From: Xanthomonas maliensis
GTDB lineage: Bacteria > Pseudomonadota > Gammaproteobacteria > Xanthomonadales > Xanthomonadaceae
Direction: 5' to 3'
Assembly (NCBI RefSeq): GCF_009192945.1
Contig: NZ_NSET01000044.1
Coordinates: forward strand, 62,001 to 126,000
DNA length: 64,000 bases
In this document: piece by piece, positions 1 through 9,903 of the stretch
How positions within the stretch are numbered: the first letter of the stretch is position 1
Layout: each line of letters opens with the position of its first letter
The notes under the pieces: generated by a model
Seen by the model: only the letters and a program-made list of their open reading frames with translations
What the model was told of the DNA's origin: nothing
The model's database searches: none
Position numbers and translations under genes: made by a program

Positions 1-519
1 CGGCAGTGGCGGCAGCGTGGCGCACGCAAGGATGTCGTCGGCGATGCGGGCCAATAGATCCTCCCGCCCCGGTTCGGCCAGCGCCACGCACTGACCGCTG
101 CTGCGGTCGCGCAACACCGCGGCCGGCGTGCGCAGCGCCAACGCCGACGGCAGGCCATCCGTGCGCGCGGGCAACTGCAGCACAGGCTCGACCTGCGCGG
201 CCAGCTCGTAGTCCAGCAACAGTGCCCAACCGCCGCGGAAGGGCCACGGGCTGGTGGCATCGCGCGGCACGCGCAGCGCCCGCCAGGCCGCATCCAGCGC
301 CGCCAGAAAGCCGCCTGCGCGGACCTGGCCTGCCTCATCGCGCACACGGCCGTCCACATCCAGCTGCAGACGGCCGCCGTCGGCCAACAGCAGCATGTCC
401 CAGCGGCCATGCGCGGTGCCGCATGCAGTGGATTCCAGCAAGACCGGATAGCGCTGCGGCGCGAGCCGATGCAAGGCCAGCAGATCGACGTCCGCGTGCA
501 AGGGTCTGGTCAGCGTCAT
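1..519 (-). CDS. pabB: Aminodeoxychorismate synthase component I, N-terminal part (cut by window edge)
   Basis: The gene begins at an ATG at 519 and runs off the left edge with 173 codons visible and no stop. The translation opens MTLTRPLHADVDLLALHRL and contains a FRGGWALLLDYELA segment, typical of the N-terminal domain of anthranilate/aminodeoxychorismate synthases. The chorismate-binding catalytic domain lies outside the window. PabB works with PabA to make 4-amino-4-deoxychorismate for folate synthesis. It lies 175 bp after fabF on the same strand, the usual place for a pab gene after the fab cluster. The family call rests on the N-terminal domain plus context. Confidence 0.8.
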   Translation of the reverse strand, partial: MTLTRPLHADVDLLALHRLAPQRYPVLLESTACGTAHGRWDMLLLADGGRLQLDVDGRVRDEAGQVRAGGFLAALDAAWRALRVPRDATSPWPFRGGWALLLDYELAAQVEPVLQLPARTDGLPSALALRTPAAVLRDRSSGQCVALAEPGREDLLARIADDILACATLPPLP

Positions 520-694
520 CGGCCTGGGGTGGCGTGGGTGCGGGAGACGGGCATGGCACGCGGGCGATGCACTGACCGCGCGCGCGAACCGGGGATGGTG
601 GTGGAAGCAGGCAACGCAGGCGGACGTGGCGAGCGACCATGTCCTGCGCTTGAAGGCGCCGAAGCGGCCGGGCGGCCGCCGGGCGAACGCTGGC

Positions 695-1930
<1,236 letters not shown>

Positions 1931-1990
1931 TGCAGATCTCCTCACCACCGGACGCATGGTGCTTGCAGTTTTGTGGTTTGTACTCGCAGC

Positions 1991-2019
1991 GGAAAAACAC
2001 AGGGCCGCATCAGCGGCCC
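1991..2019 (-). terminator. Hairpin with T-rich tail between acpP and fabF
   Basis: Read leftward, a perfect 7-bp stem (GGGCCGC/GCGGCCC) with a 4-nt loop is followed by TGTGTTTTTCC, the form of an intrinsic terminator or attenuator. It lies about 58 nt after the acpP stop and 61 nt before the fabF start. It could reduce read-through from the abundant acpP transcript into fabF. Confidence 0.55.
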
Positions 2020-2077
2020 CATGGATGTCTGACGCAGCAGCGGCCATCGGCGCGCCACTGCCGCCAGGAACAACGCA

Positions 2078-2317
2078 TCAGCTCTTGACGTGAGCCTTGA
2101 CGTAATCGATCGCCTGCTGGACCGAGGTGATCTTCTCGGCTTCCTCGTCCGGGATTTCGCACTCGAACTCTTCTTCCAGCGCCATCACCAGCTCGACGGT
2201 GTCCAGCGAGTCGGCACCCAGGTCATCGACGAACGATGCGCTGGTGGTGACTTCCTCTTCCTTGACGCCGAGTTGCTCGACGACGATTTTCTTGACGCGT
2301 TCTTCGATGGTGCTCAT
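2078..2317 (-). CDS. acpP: Acyl carrier protein
   Basis: This 79-aa acidic protein carries the growing acyl chain on 4'-phosphopantetheine. The modification site is S37 in the GADSLDTVE motif. The start [10 protein letters not shown] at 2317 is chosen over a start 16 codons upstream because it matches the family length and has a GGAG site about 10 nt upstream. The gene lies between fabG and fabF as in most Gammaproteobacteria. Hairpins on both sides suggest that its transcript can be a discrete unit. Confidence 0.98.
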   Translation of the reverse strand: MSTIEERVKKIVVEQLGVKEEEVTTSASFVDDLGADSLDTVELVMALEEEFECEIPDEEAEKITSVQQAIDYVKAHVKS

Positions 2318-2349
2318 TGAGATATCGCTCCAGATGGAGTAGTGGTGGT

Positions 2350-2379
2350 ACAAAACAAACGCCATCGGGCTGCGATGGC
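2350..2379 (-). terminator. Hairpin with T-rich tail between fabG and acpP
   Basis: Read leftward, a 7-bp stem (GCCATCG/CGATGGC, 5-nt loop) is followed by GTTTGTTTTGT. It lies 78 nt after the fabG stop and about 33 nt before the acpP start. It may terminate fabG transcripts or attenuate the acpP leader. An acpP promoter, if present, should lie between this hairpin and fabG; TACACT near 2395-2400 is a weak -10 candidate. Confidence 0.45.
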
Positions 2380-2457
2380 CGCGTTGGATAGTGTAGTGGA
2401 AGCGCCCGGGCCTTGCATTGCATCACAAACCCCGGCCGATCAGCCACTTAGGCCTGC

Positions 2458-3201
2458 CTAGGGCATGTACATGCCACCGTTGACGTGCAGGGTCTCGCCA
2501 GTGATGTAGCGGGCGGTCGGGCCGGCCAGGAAGGCCACCGCGTTGGCGATGTCCTCGGCCTGGCCGAGATGACCCAGGGCGATCTGCTGCAGCAAGCCGG
2601 CCTTGGCCTCTTCCGGCAGCGCCTTGGTCATGTCGGTATCGATGAAGCCGGGCGCGACCACGTTGACGGTGACGCCGCGCGAACCGATCTCCTTGGCCAG
2701 CGACTTGGAGAAGGCGATGATGCCGGCCTTGGCTGCCGCGTAATTGGTCTGACCGGGATTGCCGGTCACGCCGACCACCGAGGCGATATTGATGATGCGG
2801 CCCTTGCGCGCCTTCATCATGCCGCGCATCACCGCTTTCGAGGTGCGGTAGACGCTGCTCAGATTGGTGTCGATGATCGACTGCCAGTCGTCGTCCTTCA
2901 TCCGCATCAACAGATTGTCGCGGGTGATGCCGGCGTTGTTGACCAGGATCGAGACGGCGCCGAATTCCTTGCCGATCGCATCGATCAGCGACTCGATCGC
3001 GGCGGCATCGGTCACGTTGAGTTCGCGCCCATGGCCGCCATGGGCGGACAGGCGCTCGCCGATGGCGCTGGCACCGGCCGCCGAGGTGGCCGTGCCGATA
3101 ACGGTGGCGCCGTGGGCGGCCAGGGTGTCGGCGATCGCCGCACCGATACCGCGGCTGGCACCGGTGACCAGGGCGATTTCGCCCTGCAAAGGCTTGCTCA
3201 T
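2458..3201 (-). CDS. fabG: 3-oxoacyl-ACP reductase
   Basis: This 247-aa short-chain dehydrogenase reduces 3-oxoacyl-ACP with NADPH in fatty-acid elongation. The Rossmann glycine motif TGASRGIG is at residues 13-20, NNAG at 88-91, and the catalytic Ser-Tyr-Lys are S141, Y154 and K158. Length matches E. coli FabG closely. It lies between fabD and acpP on the same strand, which separates it from the many other SDR paralogues. Confidence 0.97.
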   Translation of the reverse strand: MSKPLQGEIALVTGASRGIGAAIADTLAAHGATVIGTATSAAGASAIGERLSAHGGHGRELNVTDAAAIESLIDAIGKEFGAVSILVNNAGITRDNLLMRMKDDDWQSIIDTNLSSVYRTSKAVMRGMMKARKGRIINIASVVGVTGNPGQTNYAAAKAGIIAFSKSLAKEIGSRGVTVNVVAPGFIDTDMTKALPEEAKAGLLQQIALGHLGQAEDIANAVAFLAGPTARYITGETLHVNGGMYMP

Positions 3202-3281
3202 GATGGCTGTTCCTCGAAGGGGGACGTCGCGATCATGGCCGCGAGCGTCGAGAGGGTCGTGCGGAAACTGCGTGGGTCGGT

Positions 3282-4226
3282 TCAGTGCACCCAGGCATCG
3301 AGCGCACCGGAGTACTCAGCGGGCGTGGCCAGCGAACGCGCGTCCAGCCCCTTGTCGATGCGCTTGATCAAGCCGCTCAGCACCTTGCCGGGGCCGCATT
3401 CGGCAACCCGAGTGATGCCGCGGGCAGCCAGCGTCTGCACGCAACCGGTCCATTGCACCGGCAGATACAGCTGCTGCACCAGCGCCTGGCGAATCGCCTC
3501 GCTGCCCTCATGCACACGCGCATCGACGTTCTGCACCACCGGGATCTGCGAGGCCTGCCAGCTCAGCCCGGCCATCGCCTCACCGAGCTGGTTGGCGGCA
3601 TCGCGCATCAACGGCGTGTGCGAGGGAACGCTCACCGCCAGCTTGACCGCCTTGCGCACACCGCGCTCGGCCAGCAGCGCCAGCGCGCGATCCACCGCTG
3701 CGGCGTGGCCGCCGATGACGATCTGACCGGGCGAATTGAAGTTGGCCGGCACCACGACCTCGCTGCCGGACGCCTGCTCACAGACGTCCTGCACGACGGC
3801 ATCCTCGGCGCCCAGGACCGCCGCCATTGCACCGACGCCGGCCGGCGCAGCGGCCTGCATGAACTGGCCGCGCAAGCGCACCAGGTGGGCGCCGTCGCGC
3901 AGCGACAAGGCACCAGAGGCGACCAGGGCGGTGTATTCGCCCAGGCTATGCCCGGCCAACAGCGACGGACGCTCGCCGCGCTGCGTGGTCCACAGCCGCC
4001 ACACCGCCACACCCGCCGCCAGCAGCGCCGGCTGGGTATATTCGGTGCGATTGAGCATTTCTTCCGGGCCGCCCTGCGACAGCGCCCACAGGTCGACACC
4101 GGCGCCATCGGAGGCTTCGGCAAACGTTTCGCGAATCTGCGGATGCAGCTCGGACAGTTCGGCCAGCATCCCTAGGGACTGTGAGCCCTGCCCAGGGAAA
4201 ACGAAGGCGAGAGTGGAGTCGGTCAC
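3282..4226 (-). CDS. fabD: Malonyl-CoA:ACP transacylase
   Basis: This 314-aa enzyme transfers malonyl from CoA to ACP. The PGQGSQ motif is at residues 11-16, the nucleophile S94 sits in GHSLGEY, and a His follows in VPSHTPLM near residue 203. Length is normal. The gene lies 80 bp upstream of fabG on the same strand. It is separated from fabH by about 1 kb that holds an unrelated MEKHLA-domain gene, so it probably has its own promoter in 4227-4445. Confidence 0.97.
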   Translation of the reverse strand: MTDSTLAFVFPGQGSQSLGMLAELSELHPQIRETFAEASDGAGVDLWALSQGGPEEMLNRTEYTQPALLAAGVAVWRLWTTQRGERPSLLAGHSLGEYTALVASGALSLRDGAHLVRLRGQFMQAAAPAGVGAMAAVLGAEDAVVQDVCEQASGSEVVVPANFNSPGQIVIGGHAAAVDRALALLAERGVRKAVKLAVSVPSHTPLMRDAANQLGEAMAGLSWQASQIPVVQNVDARVHEGSEAIRQALVQQLYLPVQWTGCVQTLAARGITRVAECGPGKVLSGLIKRIDKGLDARSLATPAEYSGALDAWVH

Positions 4227-4445
4227 GCGGTGGCTGCCCTACAAAAATCGAGCCGGGATGATACGTGCGAAATCGTCCTGGCGTCTGTACTGACGCGTAT
4301 GCAAGCACCGGCCGGCACTGCCAGGGCGGCGGCTGCGCCGCTCTCGCAACCGACACCCCATGCGTGACTACCCGCCTTCGCCGCGCAGCACGCGCGGGCT
4401 GATCCGGCCGCCACCGCCCCGCGCGCGGACGTCGCATCGATGCAC

Positions 4446-4886
4446 TCAGACAGACAAGGGAAACGCAGCCGCCTGTCCGTGCAGGCGCCCCTGCGCGTCG
4501 ATCAGTTGCCAGACCACCCCATCGGTAATGGCGAAGCGGGTCCCGTCCTTGGCGATTCGGACACCCGCATAGTGCTTGACGTAACCATCGCGAGCGACCG
4601 CCGCGAGCAGGCGCTGGCGTTCTGCCTGTTCGGGACGCTCGGCAGACCGTCGCGAGGGCATCGCCATGAAGGCCTCCCAGTCATAACCGAACAGCCGCTG
4701 TGCGGTCAGATTGGCGTAGATGAACAGCGGGTCGGCGGCGGTGTCGTGCGCCAGCAGCGCAAACGGCGCCTGGCGATACAACCAGTCGGGCCCGAGCACC
4801 GGATCGGCAAGCAGCGGTTGGCCGAGCAGCCGATGGAAACTGCCGGTCAGCAGAGCGAAGAAGGCGGGATCGTCGGCGAGGCGCAT
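4446..4886 (-). CDS. MEKHLA-domain (PAS-like) protein
   Basis: This 146-aa cytoplasmic protein is a single small PAS-like domain of the MEKHLA type. Typical segments are APFALLAHD, FIYANLTAQRLFGYDWEAF (about residues 55-73), SRRSAERPEQAERQRLL and the closing VWQLIDAQGRLHGQAA. Proteins of this kind are common but have no firm function; a sensory or ligand-binding role is usually assumed. It sits between fabH and fabD, where most relatives have no gene, so it looks like an insertion into the fab cluster. No DNA-binding or enzymatic domain is attached. Confidence 0.8.
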   Translation of the reverse strand: MRLADDPAFFALLTGSFHRLLGQPLLADPVLGPDWLYRQAPFALLAHDTAADPLFIYANLTAQRLFGYDWEAFMAMPSRRSAERPEQAERQRLLAAVARDGYVKHYAGVRIAKDGTRFAITDGVVWQLIDAQGRLHGQAAAFPLSV

Positions 4887-5266
4887 GCGGCGAGGCTAAC
4901 GCCTCCGCAGCCAAGGCCTGGCGCTGGACCGGCACGCCCGGCGCGGCGAACGAACAGTCGATCCCCGCGGCTGCAGCTGCCAGCGACGAGGCGCTCGGCG
5001 AGCCTGCGCCGCGAGCCAGGATGGCCGCTGGGTAGCCGACGATTCTCAAGACGTGACCGAGCACGATGTCCCTCGAGACGGGAGCAGCGGGGCAGCCGTC
5101 TTTCTGAGCGAAAGTATCGAGCGCACTCAGCAGTGCGGCATCACGCGCCACCGTGTATCGACGACGATCAGATCGATCGCATGGCGGCAGCTCGCCGCCA
5201 AGTGCGCTCGCCGCCCGAAGGACAGTGGGGACGCGTCGACCGCCGCCAAGGCAGGACGCGGCGTCC
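4887..5266. other. Gap of 380 bases without a recognisable gene
   Basis: The stretch lies between fabH and the MEKHLA gene. Frames are open on both strands because of GC content, but none gives a recognisable protein or a start with a good ribosome site. It may hold the promoter of the MEKHLA gene or be the remains of older DNA. I see no clear repeat or terminator in it. Confidence 0.5.
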
Positions 5267-6244
5267 TCAGTAGCGCAGCAGCGCCGAGCCCCAGGTGAAA
5301 CCGCCGCCGAAGGCTTCCAACAGCAGCAATTGGCCGCGTTGTACCCGCCCGGAGCGGACCGCCTCGTCCAGCGCCAGCGGCACCGAGGCCGAAGAGGTGT
5401 TGCCATGGCGATCGACCGTCACCACCACTTGCTCCATCGGCAGCTCCAGCCGTTTGGCGGTGGCTTCGATGATGCGCAGATTGGCTTGGTGCGGGATCAG
5501 CCAATCCAGGTCGTGCTTGTCCAGGCCGTTGGCGGCCAGGGTCTCGTCGACCACCGAATCCAGCGCCTTGACCGCGTATTTGAAGACGTCGTTGCCCTTC
5601 ATCAACAGCGCGCCGCCGCCGTTCTTGCCTTCGCCGAAGCCCACCGACACGCCCACCGGATCCCACAACAGCTCCTTCTTGCTGCCATCGGCATGCAGGT
5701 GCGTGCTGAGGATGCCGGTGTCCTCGTCGGCCTTGAGCACCACCGCACCGGCACCGTCGCCGAACAGCACGCAGGTGGTGCGATCGGTCCAGTCGACGAT
5801 CCGGGTCAAGGTCTCGGCACCGACGACCAGCACGGTCTTGGCATCGCCGCTGCGGACGAACTTGTCGGCCACGCTGAGCGCGTAGACGAAACCAGAGCAC
5901 GCCGCATTGACATCCAGTGCGCCGCAGCCGAGCGCGCCCAGCCGGGCCTGCAGCAGGCAGGCGGTCGACGGGAAGATCAGGTCGGGCGTGGTCGTGCCGA
6001 CGACAATCAGATCGATCTGCTCGGCAGTCACGCCGGCCGCTTCCATTGCCTTCAACGCGGCGAAATACGCCAGATCGCTGGTGGTCTGGTCGTCGGCGAC
6101 GATGTGGCGCTCGCGGATGCCGGTGCGCGTGCGGATCCATTCATCGCTGGTGTCGACGATGGTGGCGAGATCATCGTTGGTCAACACCTTTTCGGGCAAA
6201 TAGCTGCCCGTGCCCGCGATCCTGGAATAGATCCGCTTGCTCAT
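5267..6244 (-). CDS. fabH: Beta-ketoacyl-ACP synthase III
   Basis: This 325-aa enzyme starts fatty-acid synthesis by condensing acyl-CoA with malonyl-ACP. The catalytic triad is C116 in NAACSGF, H252 in IPHQANLRI and N282 in HGNTSSAS. The start [13 protein letters not shown] at 6244 is preferred over an upstream in-frame start because it begins directly at the family N-terminus. It lies 92 bp after rpmF. The plsX gene that usually separates rpmF and fabH in enterobacteria is absent. Confidence 0.97.
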   Translation of the reverse strand: MSKRIYSRIAGTGSYLPEKVLTNDDLATIVDTSDEWIRTRTGIRERHIVADDQTTSDLAYFAALKAMEAAGVTAEQIDLIVVGTTTPDLIFPSTACLLQARLGALGCGALDVNAACSGFVYALSVADKFVRSGDAKTVLVVGAETLTRIVDWTDRTTCVLFGDGAGAVVLKADEDTGILSTHLHADGSKKELLWDPVGVSVGFGEGKNGGGALLMKGNDVFKYAVKALDSVVDETLAANGLDKHDLDWLIPHQANLRIIEATAKRLELPMEQVVVTVDRHGNTSSASVPLALDEAVRSGRVQRGQLLLLEAFGGGFTWGSALLRY

Positions 6245-6336
6245 AGTCTGTCCTGTTGCAGGAGCCGCGCGAGACTGGCGGCTCCGGGTGCTACATCGGG
6301 GGTCGCCCGCCGGCAATGCGCGGCGGGCGCCACGGA

Positions 6337-6531
6337 TCAATCTTCCTGGACGACCGAGGACTTGGTCGTGATCACCTTCTTGCCGCGGTAGTAACCGTCA
6401 GCGGTGACATGGTGGCGCAGATGGGTCTCGCCGCTGGTCGGATCGGTCGACAGCTGCTTGGCGCTCAGGGCGTCGTGCGAACGACGCTGGCCGCGACGGG
6501 ACGGGGTGACTCGGGATTTCTGCACAGCCAT
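6337..6531 (-). CDS. rpmF: 50S ribosomal protein L32
   Basis: This 64-aa basic protein opens [20 protein letters not shown], the typical L32 N-terminus, and contains [14 protein letters not shown]. It belongs to the large ribosomal subunit. The C-terminal zinc-binding cysteines of some L32 proteins are absent, as is common in Proteobacteria. It lies between yceD and fabH on the same strand, the conserved arrangement in which ribosomal and lipid genes share transcription. Confidence 0.97.
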   Translation of the reverse strand: MAVQKSRVTPSRRGQRRSHDALSAKQLSTDPTSGETHLRHHVTADGYYRGKKVITTKSSVVQED

Positions 6532-6628
6532 GGGATTGCTCCAAAACTCGGTTCGATAACGTGTCTGTTGAGTCGTACAGGACGCTGCCGCCCACGCCGA
6601 CCCGTGTTTCCGCCCTTTACAGCGGCGG

Positions 6629-7138
6629 CTACTGTTTCTTCAACGCGGCCAGCGCCGCGAAGGGGCTGGCCTTGTCCTGCTCTTCCCGCGTCGGCACCCA
6701 TTCGGCGTCGACCGCTTCACTCCCCGGCGCCATCGGCACGACCGGCACCGACAATACCAGCTCGTCTTCCACCAAATCCGCGACGCGCAGCATGCCATCG
6801 TCAGGCACCAGCAACGCCTCGTAATCAGGCGGCAACGCCGCTTCCTCGGCCTCGTCCCGGATCAGCCCCAGACGCTGACTGACCTGGACCGGAAACAGGA
6901 AGCGCTGCAGGCTGCGCTGGCAGGCCAGCGGAAGCGCGGCATCGACACTGAGCTGAATGTAGGCGACCTTCAGCAGGTCATCCTGGCCGAACTCGAGCGA
7001 ATAACTGCATTCGCCCTCGGTATCGACCAGACTTCCCTGCAGACGCGTCATCGCGGAGAGCGGGATACGGCCATCGAAGCGCCTGCGCGCTGCGACCATC
7101 CGCCAAGCATCCAGCATTTCGGGCACGTTCGCGGACAT
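6629..7138 (-). CDS. yceD: YceD family (DUF177) protein, 23S rRNA accumulation protein
   Basis: This 169-aa protein belongs to the YceD/DUF177 family, implicated in 23S rRNA accumulation or processing in other bacteria. The family pattern is visible: a cysteine in [10 protein letters not shown], a second in [13 protein letters not shown], and an acidic C-terminal half ending [11 protein letters not shown]. The start [12 protein letters not shown] at 7138 matches family length; the reading frame extends far upstream only as GC-rich open sequence. It precedes rpmF on the same strand, the conserved neighbour. Confidence 0.9.
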   Translation of the reverse strand: MSANVPEMLDAWRMVAARRRFDGRIPLSAMTRLQGSLVDTEGECSYSLEFGQDDLLKVAYIQLSVDAALPLACQRSLQRFLFPVQVSQRLGLIRDEAEEAALPPDYEALLVPDDGMLRVADLVEDELVLSVPVVPMAPGSEAVDAEWVPTREEQDKASPFAALAALKKQ

Positions 7139-7247
7139 AAGCCGCAGAATGTTAAAGACCCGGCGGCGGCGTGTCAAATCCAGTCCGGGTTTGCCCGCGC
7201 AACAGCCTCCAGGCAGACTCCCCTGCCCTTCCTGCGGGTTCGTCATC

Positions 7248-7820
7248 ATGCCACGGCTGATCCTCGCCTCCACCTCGATGTATCGGCGCGCCTTGCTGGA
7301 GCGGCTGCAATTGCCTTTCGACACCGCTCGCCCGGACGTGGACGAGCAGCCGCAGCCGGGCGAGTCCCCGCATGCCCTGGCCGTGCGCCTGGCAGCCGAA
7401 AAGGCCGCCGCAGTGGCCACGCACGCGCCAGAGGCCTGGGTGATTGGCTCGGACCAGGTCGCCGATCTGGACGGCCAGGCCCTGGGCAAACCCGGCACCT
7501 TGGCGCAGGCGCACGCGCAATTGAGCGCCATGTCCGGCCACAGCGTCCGCTTCCATACCGCGGTCAGCCTGATCGGCCCGCAGCAGCACCTGCAGGCGCT
7601 GGATCTGACCGAGGTTCGACTGCGCTCATTGGCGCCGGCCGAGATCGAGCGCTACCTCGCCGCCGAGCCCGCACTGGACTGCGCCGGCAGTTTCAAATGC
7701 GAGGGACTGGGCATCACCCTGTTCGACGCCATCCACTCCAGCGATCCCACCGGACTGGTAGGACTCCCGTTGATCGCGCTGGCCGGGCTACTCCGGCAGG
7801 CGGGGTTCGCGCTGCCTTGA
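7248..7820 (+). CDS. yceF: Maf family 7-methyl-GTP pyrophosphatase (YceF type)
   Basis: This 190-aa protein belongs to the Maf/HAM1-like nucleotide pyrophosphatases, which remove modified nucleotides. The start MPRLILASTSMYRRALLERL carries the S-R-R phosphate-binding motif, followed by EKA, SDQV and KCEGLG, the typical family signature. The STS-YRR form and the position next to yceD-rpmF fit the YceF subfamily (m7GTP) rather than YhdE (dTTP/UTP). It is divergent from yceD with a 109-bp gap that must hold both promoters. Confidence 0.88.
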   Translation: MPRLILASTSMYRRALLERLQLPFDTARPDVDEQPQPGESPHALAVRLAAEKAAAVATHAPEAWVIGSDQVADLDGQALGKPGTLAQAHAQLSAMSGHSVRFHTAVSLIGPQQHLQALDLTEVRLRSLAPAEIERYLAAEPALDCAGSFKCEGLGITLFDAIHSSDPTGLVGLPLIALAGLLRQAGFALP

Positions 7821-8029
7821 GCGCGCCCACCCGGGCTTGAACAGCCACCAGAACGAAGAGGCAGCGACGCAAGCTTGCGCTGCAGGCCTTCGCCCACCCC
7901 GTGCCGATGCATCTGCACGCATTGCACAGCCCCTTCGGCACCCGTTTAGCATGACCCGACCGCACCACTCCGCGGCCGCGATTCCAGACGTGCGCCGGTA
8001 TGCAGCACGCGCGACCTGGCAGCCCTGAA

Positions 8030-9889
8030 TCAGGGCTGGGAAATGCGCACCGGCTGCTCCCACCACTCTTCGACGCTACCGTCCTGGCCATGCAGCCGCA
8101 ACCCCAGCCAGTGGGTGCCGGACGCCAGCGTACGGGTATCCAGCACAGCCTCGAAGCCGACCTGGGGGTGTTGCGGGTCGGTGGAGATCTTCCAGTACGG
8201 CCGAACGTCCAGCGTGCGCCCGTAGCGCGCCTTGGCGGCGACGCGCCCATCCAGCAGCACGTCCACGCCAGCCAGGCCGACTCCGTCCTTGAATGCCCAG
8301 CCGTTCACCTGCACCTGCCCGGATACGGTCGCGTCGGCAATCGGAGTGTCGACCCAGGCCATCGCTGGCGTGACGCATGGACCGGGCAGGCGCTGCGCCG
8401 GCAACTTGAACAGCAAAAAGCGCTGGTAACCGTGATCGATCGAAACCAGCGTCGGTGACGGCAGCGGACCGACCAGCGCGCAGATGGCGTGATAGCGCTT
8501 CAGGAGCTCGCGATAGCGCTGGTCGCTGGGCGACAACACCAGCAGCCGCGGCCGGCCTTCGGCATTGCCCAGCAGGCCCCACTGCAGCAGTTGCGCGCTG
8601 CGCCCATGACGCTCGTTCAACGGGGCGGGCAACACCGCGATCGCCGGGTTGCGCAACTGGTAACCAAGCTCGGCACCGACCTTGAAATTTTCCGCCAGCA
8701 CGCGGGTGTCCGGCGGCATCTGCGCCAGCTCCCGGCGCACCGCCGCGGCCAGCTGCTCCCAGCCGGCGAAATTGCGCGGATAGTACTTCTCGCCTGCCGT
8801 GTGGGCGCGCAACGCAGGCACCGAGACAGCCAGGTAATAACCGTACGCGCCGATCGTGCCCACCAGCGCCATCCACCAGGCTGCGCGTCGCAGCCGCAAT
8901 GGCCAGCGCATCAAGATGACCGGCACCGCTACCAGCAAGGACAGATAGCCCGGCAGCGGCCAATGGAAACTGATCCGTTCGCTATCGCTGAAGAAGCCCA
9001 GCAGGAAGATCGCCAGCGTCGAAATACCGCCCAGCAGACCGAAGTAGCGCCATTGCGCGCGCGAGCCGCCGCCGCTGCGGGTCCCCGCCAGGGCAACCTT
9101 GAGCATCGCCCAGGCCAGCAACGGCGTCACGAACGCGGCCTGGATCAACAGGAACCCAACCCCGGCGATCTGGAAACGCCACGGATGACGATCGACCAAC
9201 TGGAATCGCAGCCCGGCATCGTCGTGATCGGTATTCCAGATCAACAGCGGCAACCAGCTGACAGCGCCGACCGTGAGCGCCATCCAGATGCGCGGATCGC
9301 GCAATACGGCGCGTCCTTGCGGGATGCACAGCAAGGCGATGCAGCCCACACCGATGACGCCAATGAAGCGATAGTGACTCAAGGCGCCGATGACCAAGCC
9401 GACAGCGAGCTCCAGCGCGCTGGTCGCGTCCACCTCGCGCAGCAGCCGGGCGCCGGCATCCATGCAGAGCACGGCCGCCAGCGCCAGCGGCACATCGGGC
9501 ACGGCCAGAATGCCGAGCGTGGCCGACAGCGGCATCAGCAAGGTGAGGCTGCCGGCCTGCCAGCCCAGCGTGGAACCGAACCAGCGCGTGGCGATATGGG
9601 CAACCAGCCACGGCAGCAGCGCAGCGATCGCCAGGAACGGCAGCCGCAACGCCAGCAAATGGTGACCGCCCAGCGTCACGCCCAGTCGCGTCAGCCAAGC
9701 GGTCAATCCAGGCAGGTCGGAATACGCAGCGGCCAAGTGCTGGCCTTCCTGCCAATAGAACGCCTCGTCCACGAACAGCGGCAAGCGTGCCGCGATCAAC
9801 AGCTTGACGGCTGTCGCCAGTGTCCACAGGATCACGAAGGTGCGTTGCGCGCGTTGATCCCCCTGCATTGCTTCTCGCACCCTTCTCAT
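8030..9889 (-). CDS. ArnT/PMT-like (GT39 type) membrane glycosyltransferase
   Basis: This 619-aa integral membrane protein has about ten hydrophobic segments in its first ~370 residues and a soluble C-terminal part. The N-terminal VDEAFYWQEGQHLAAAYSDL holds the acidic D-E pair expected in the first periplasmic loop of ArnT/PMT-type transferases. These enzymes move sugars from undecaprenyl-phosphate donors to lipid A or other acceptors. The acceptor cannot be read from sequence. Either the ATG at 9889 or an ATG at 9868 could start it. It is divergent from moxR with only 14-35 bp between starts. Confidence 0.8.
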   Translation of the reverse strand: MRRVREAMQGDQRAQRTFVILWTLATAVKLLIAARLPLFVDEAFYWQEGQHLAAAYSDLPGLTAWLTRLGVTLGGHHLLALRLPFLAIAALLPWLVAHIATRWFGSTLGWQAGSLTLLMPLSATLGILAVPDVPLALAAVLCMDAGARLLREVDATSALELAVGLVIGALSHYRFIGVIGVGCIALLCIPQGRAVLRDPRIWMALTVGAVSWLPLLIWNTDHDDAGLRFQLVDRHPWRFQIAGVGFLLIQAAFVTPLLAWAMLKVALAGTRSGGGSRAQWRYFGLLGGISTLAIFLLGFFSDSERISFHWPLPGYLSLLVAVPVILMRWPLRLRRAAWWMALVGTIGAYGYYLAVSVPALRAHTAGEKYYPRNFAGWEQLAAAVRRELAQMPPDTRVLAENFKVGAELGYQLRNPAIAVLPAPLNERHGRSAQLLQWGLLGNAEGRPRLLVLSPSDQRYRELLKRYHAICALVGPLPSPTLVSIDHGYQRFLLFKLPAQRLPGPCVTPAMAWVDTPIADATVSGQVQVNGWAFKDGVGLAGVDVLLDGRVAAKARYGRTLDVRPYWKISTDPQHPQVGFEAVLDTRTLASGTHWLGLRLHGQDGSVEEWWEQPVRISQP

Positions 9890-9903
9890 TCAATGGAATT
9901 GTG

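Noticed and set aside
4681-5406. Minus-strand open frame spanning the fabH end, the gap and the MEKHLA gene
   Set aside because: It overlaps two well-supported genes in other frames and has no recognisable domain in the gap itself.
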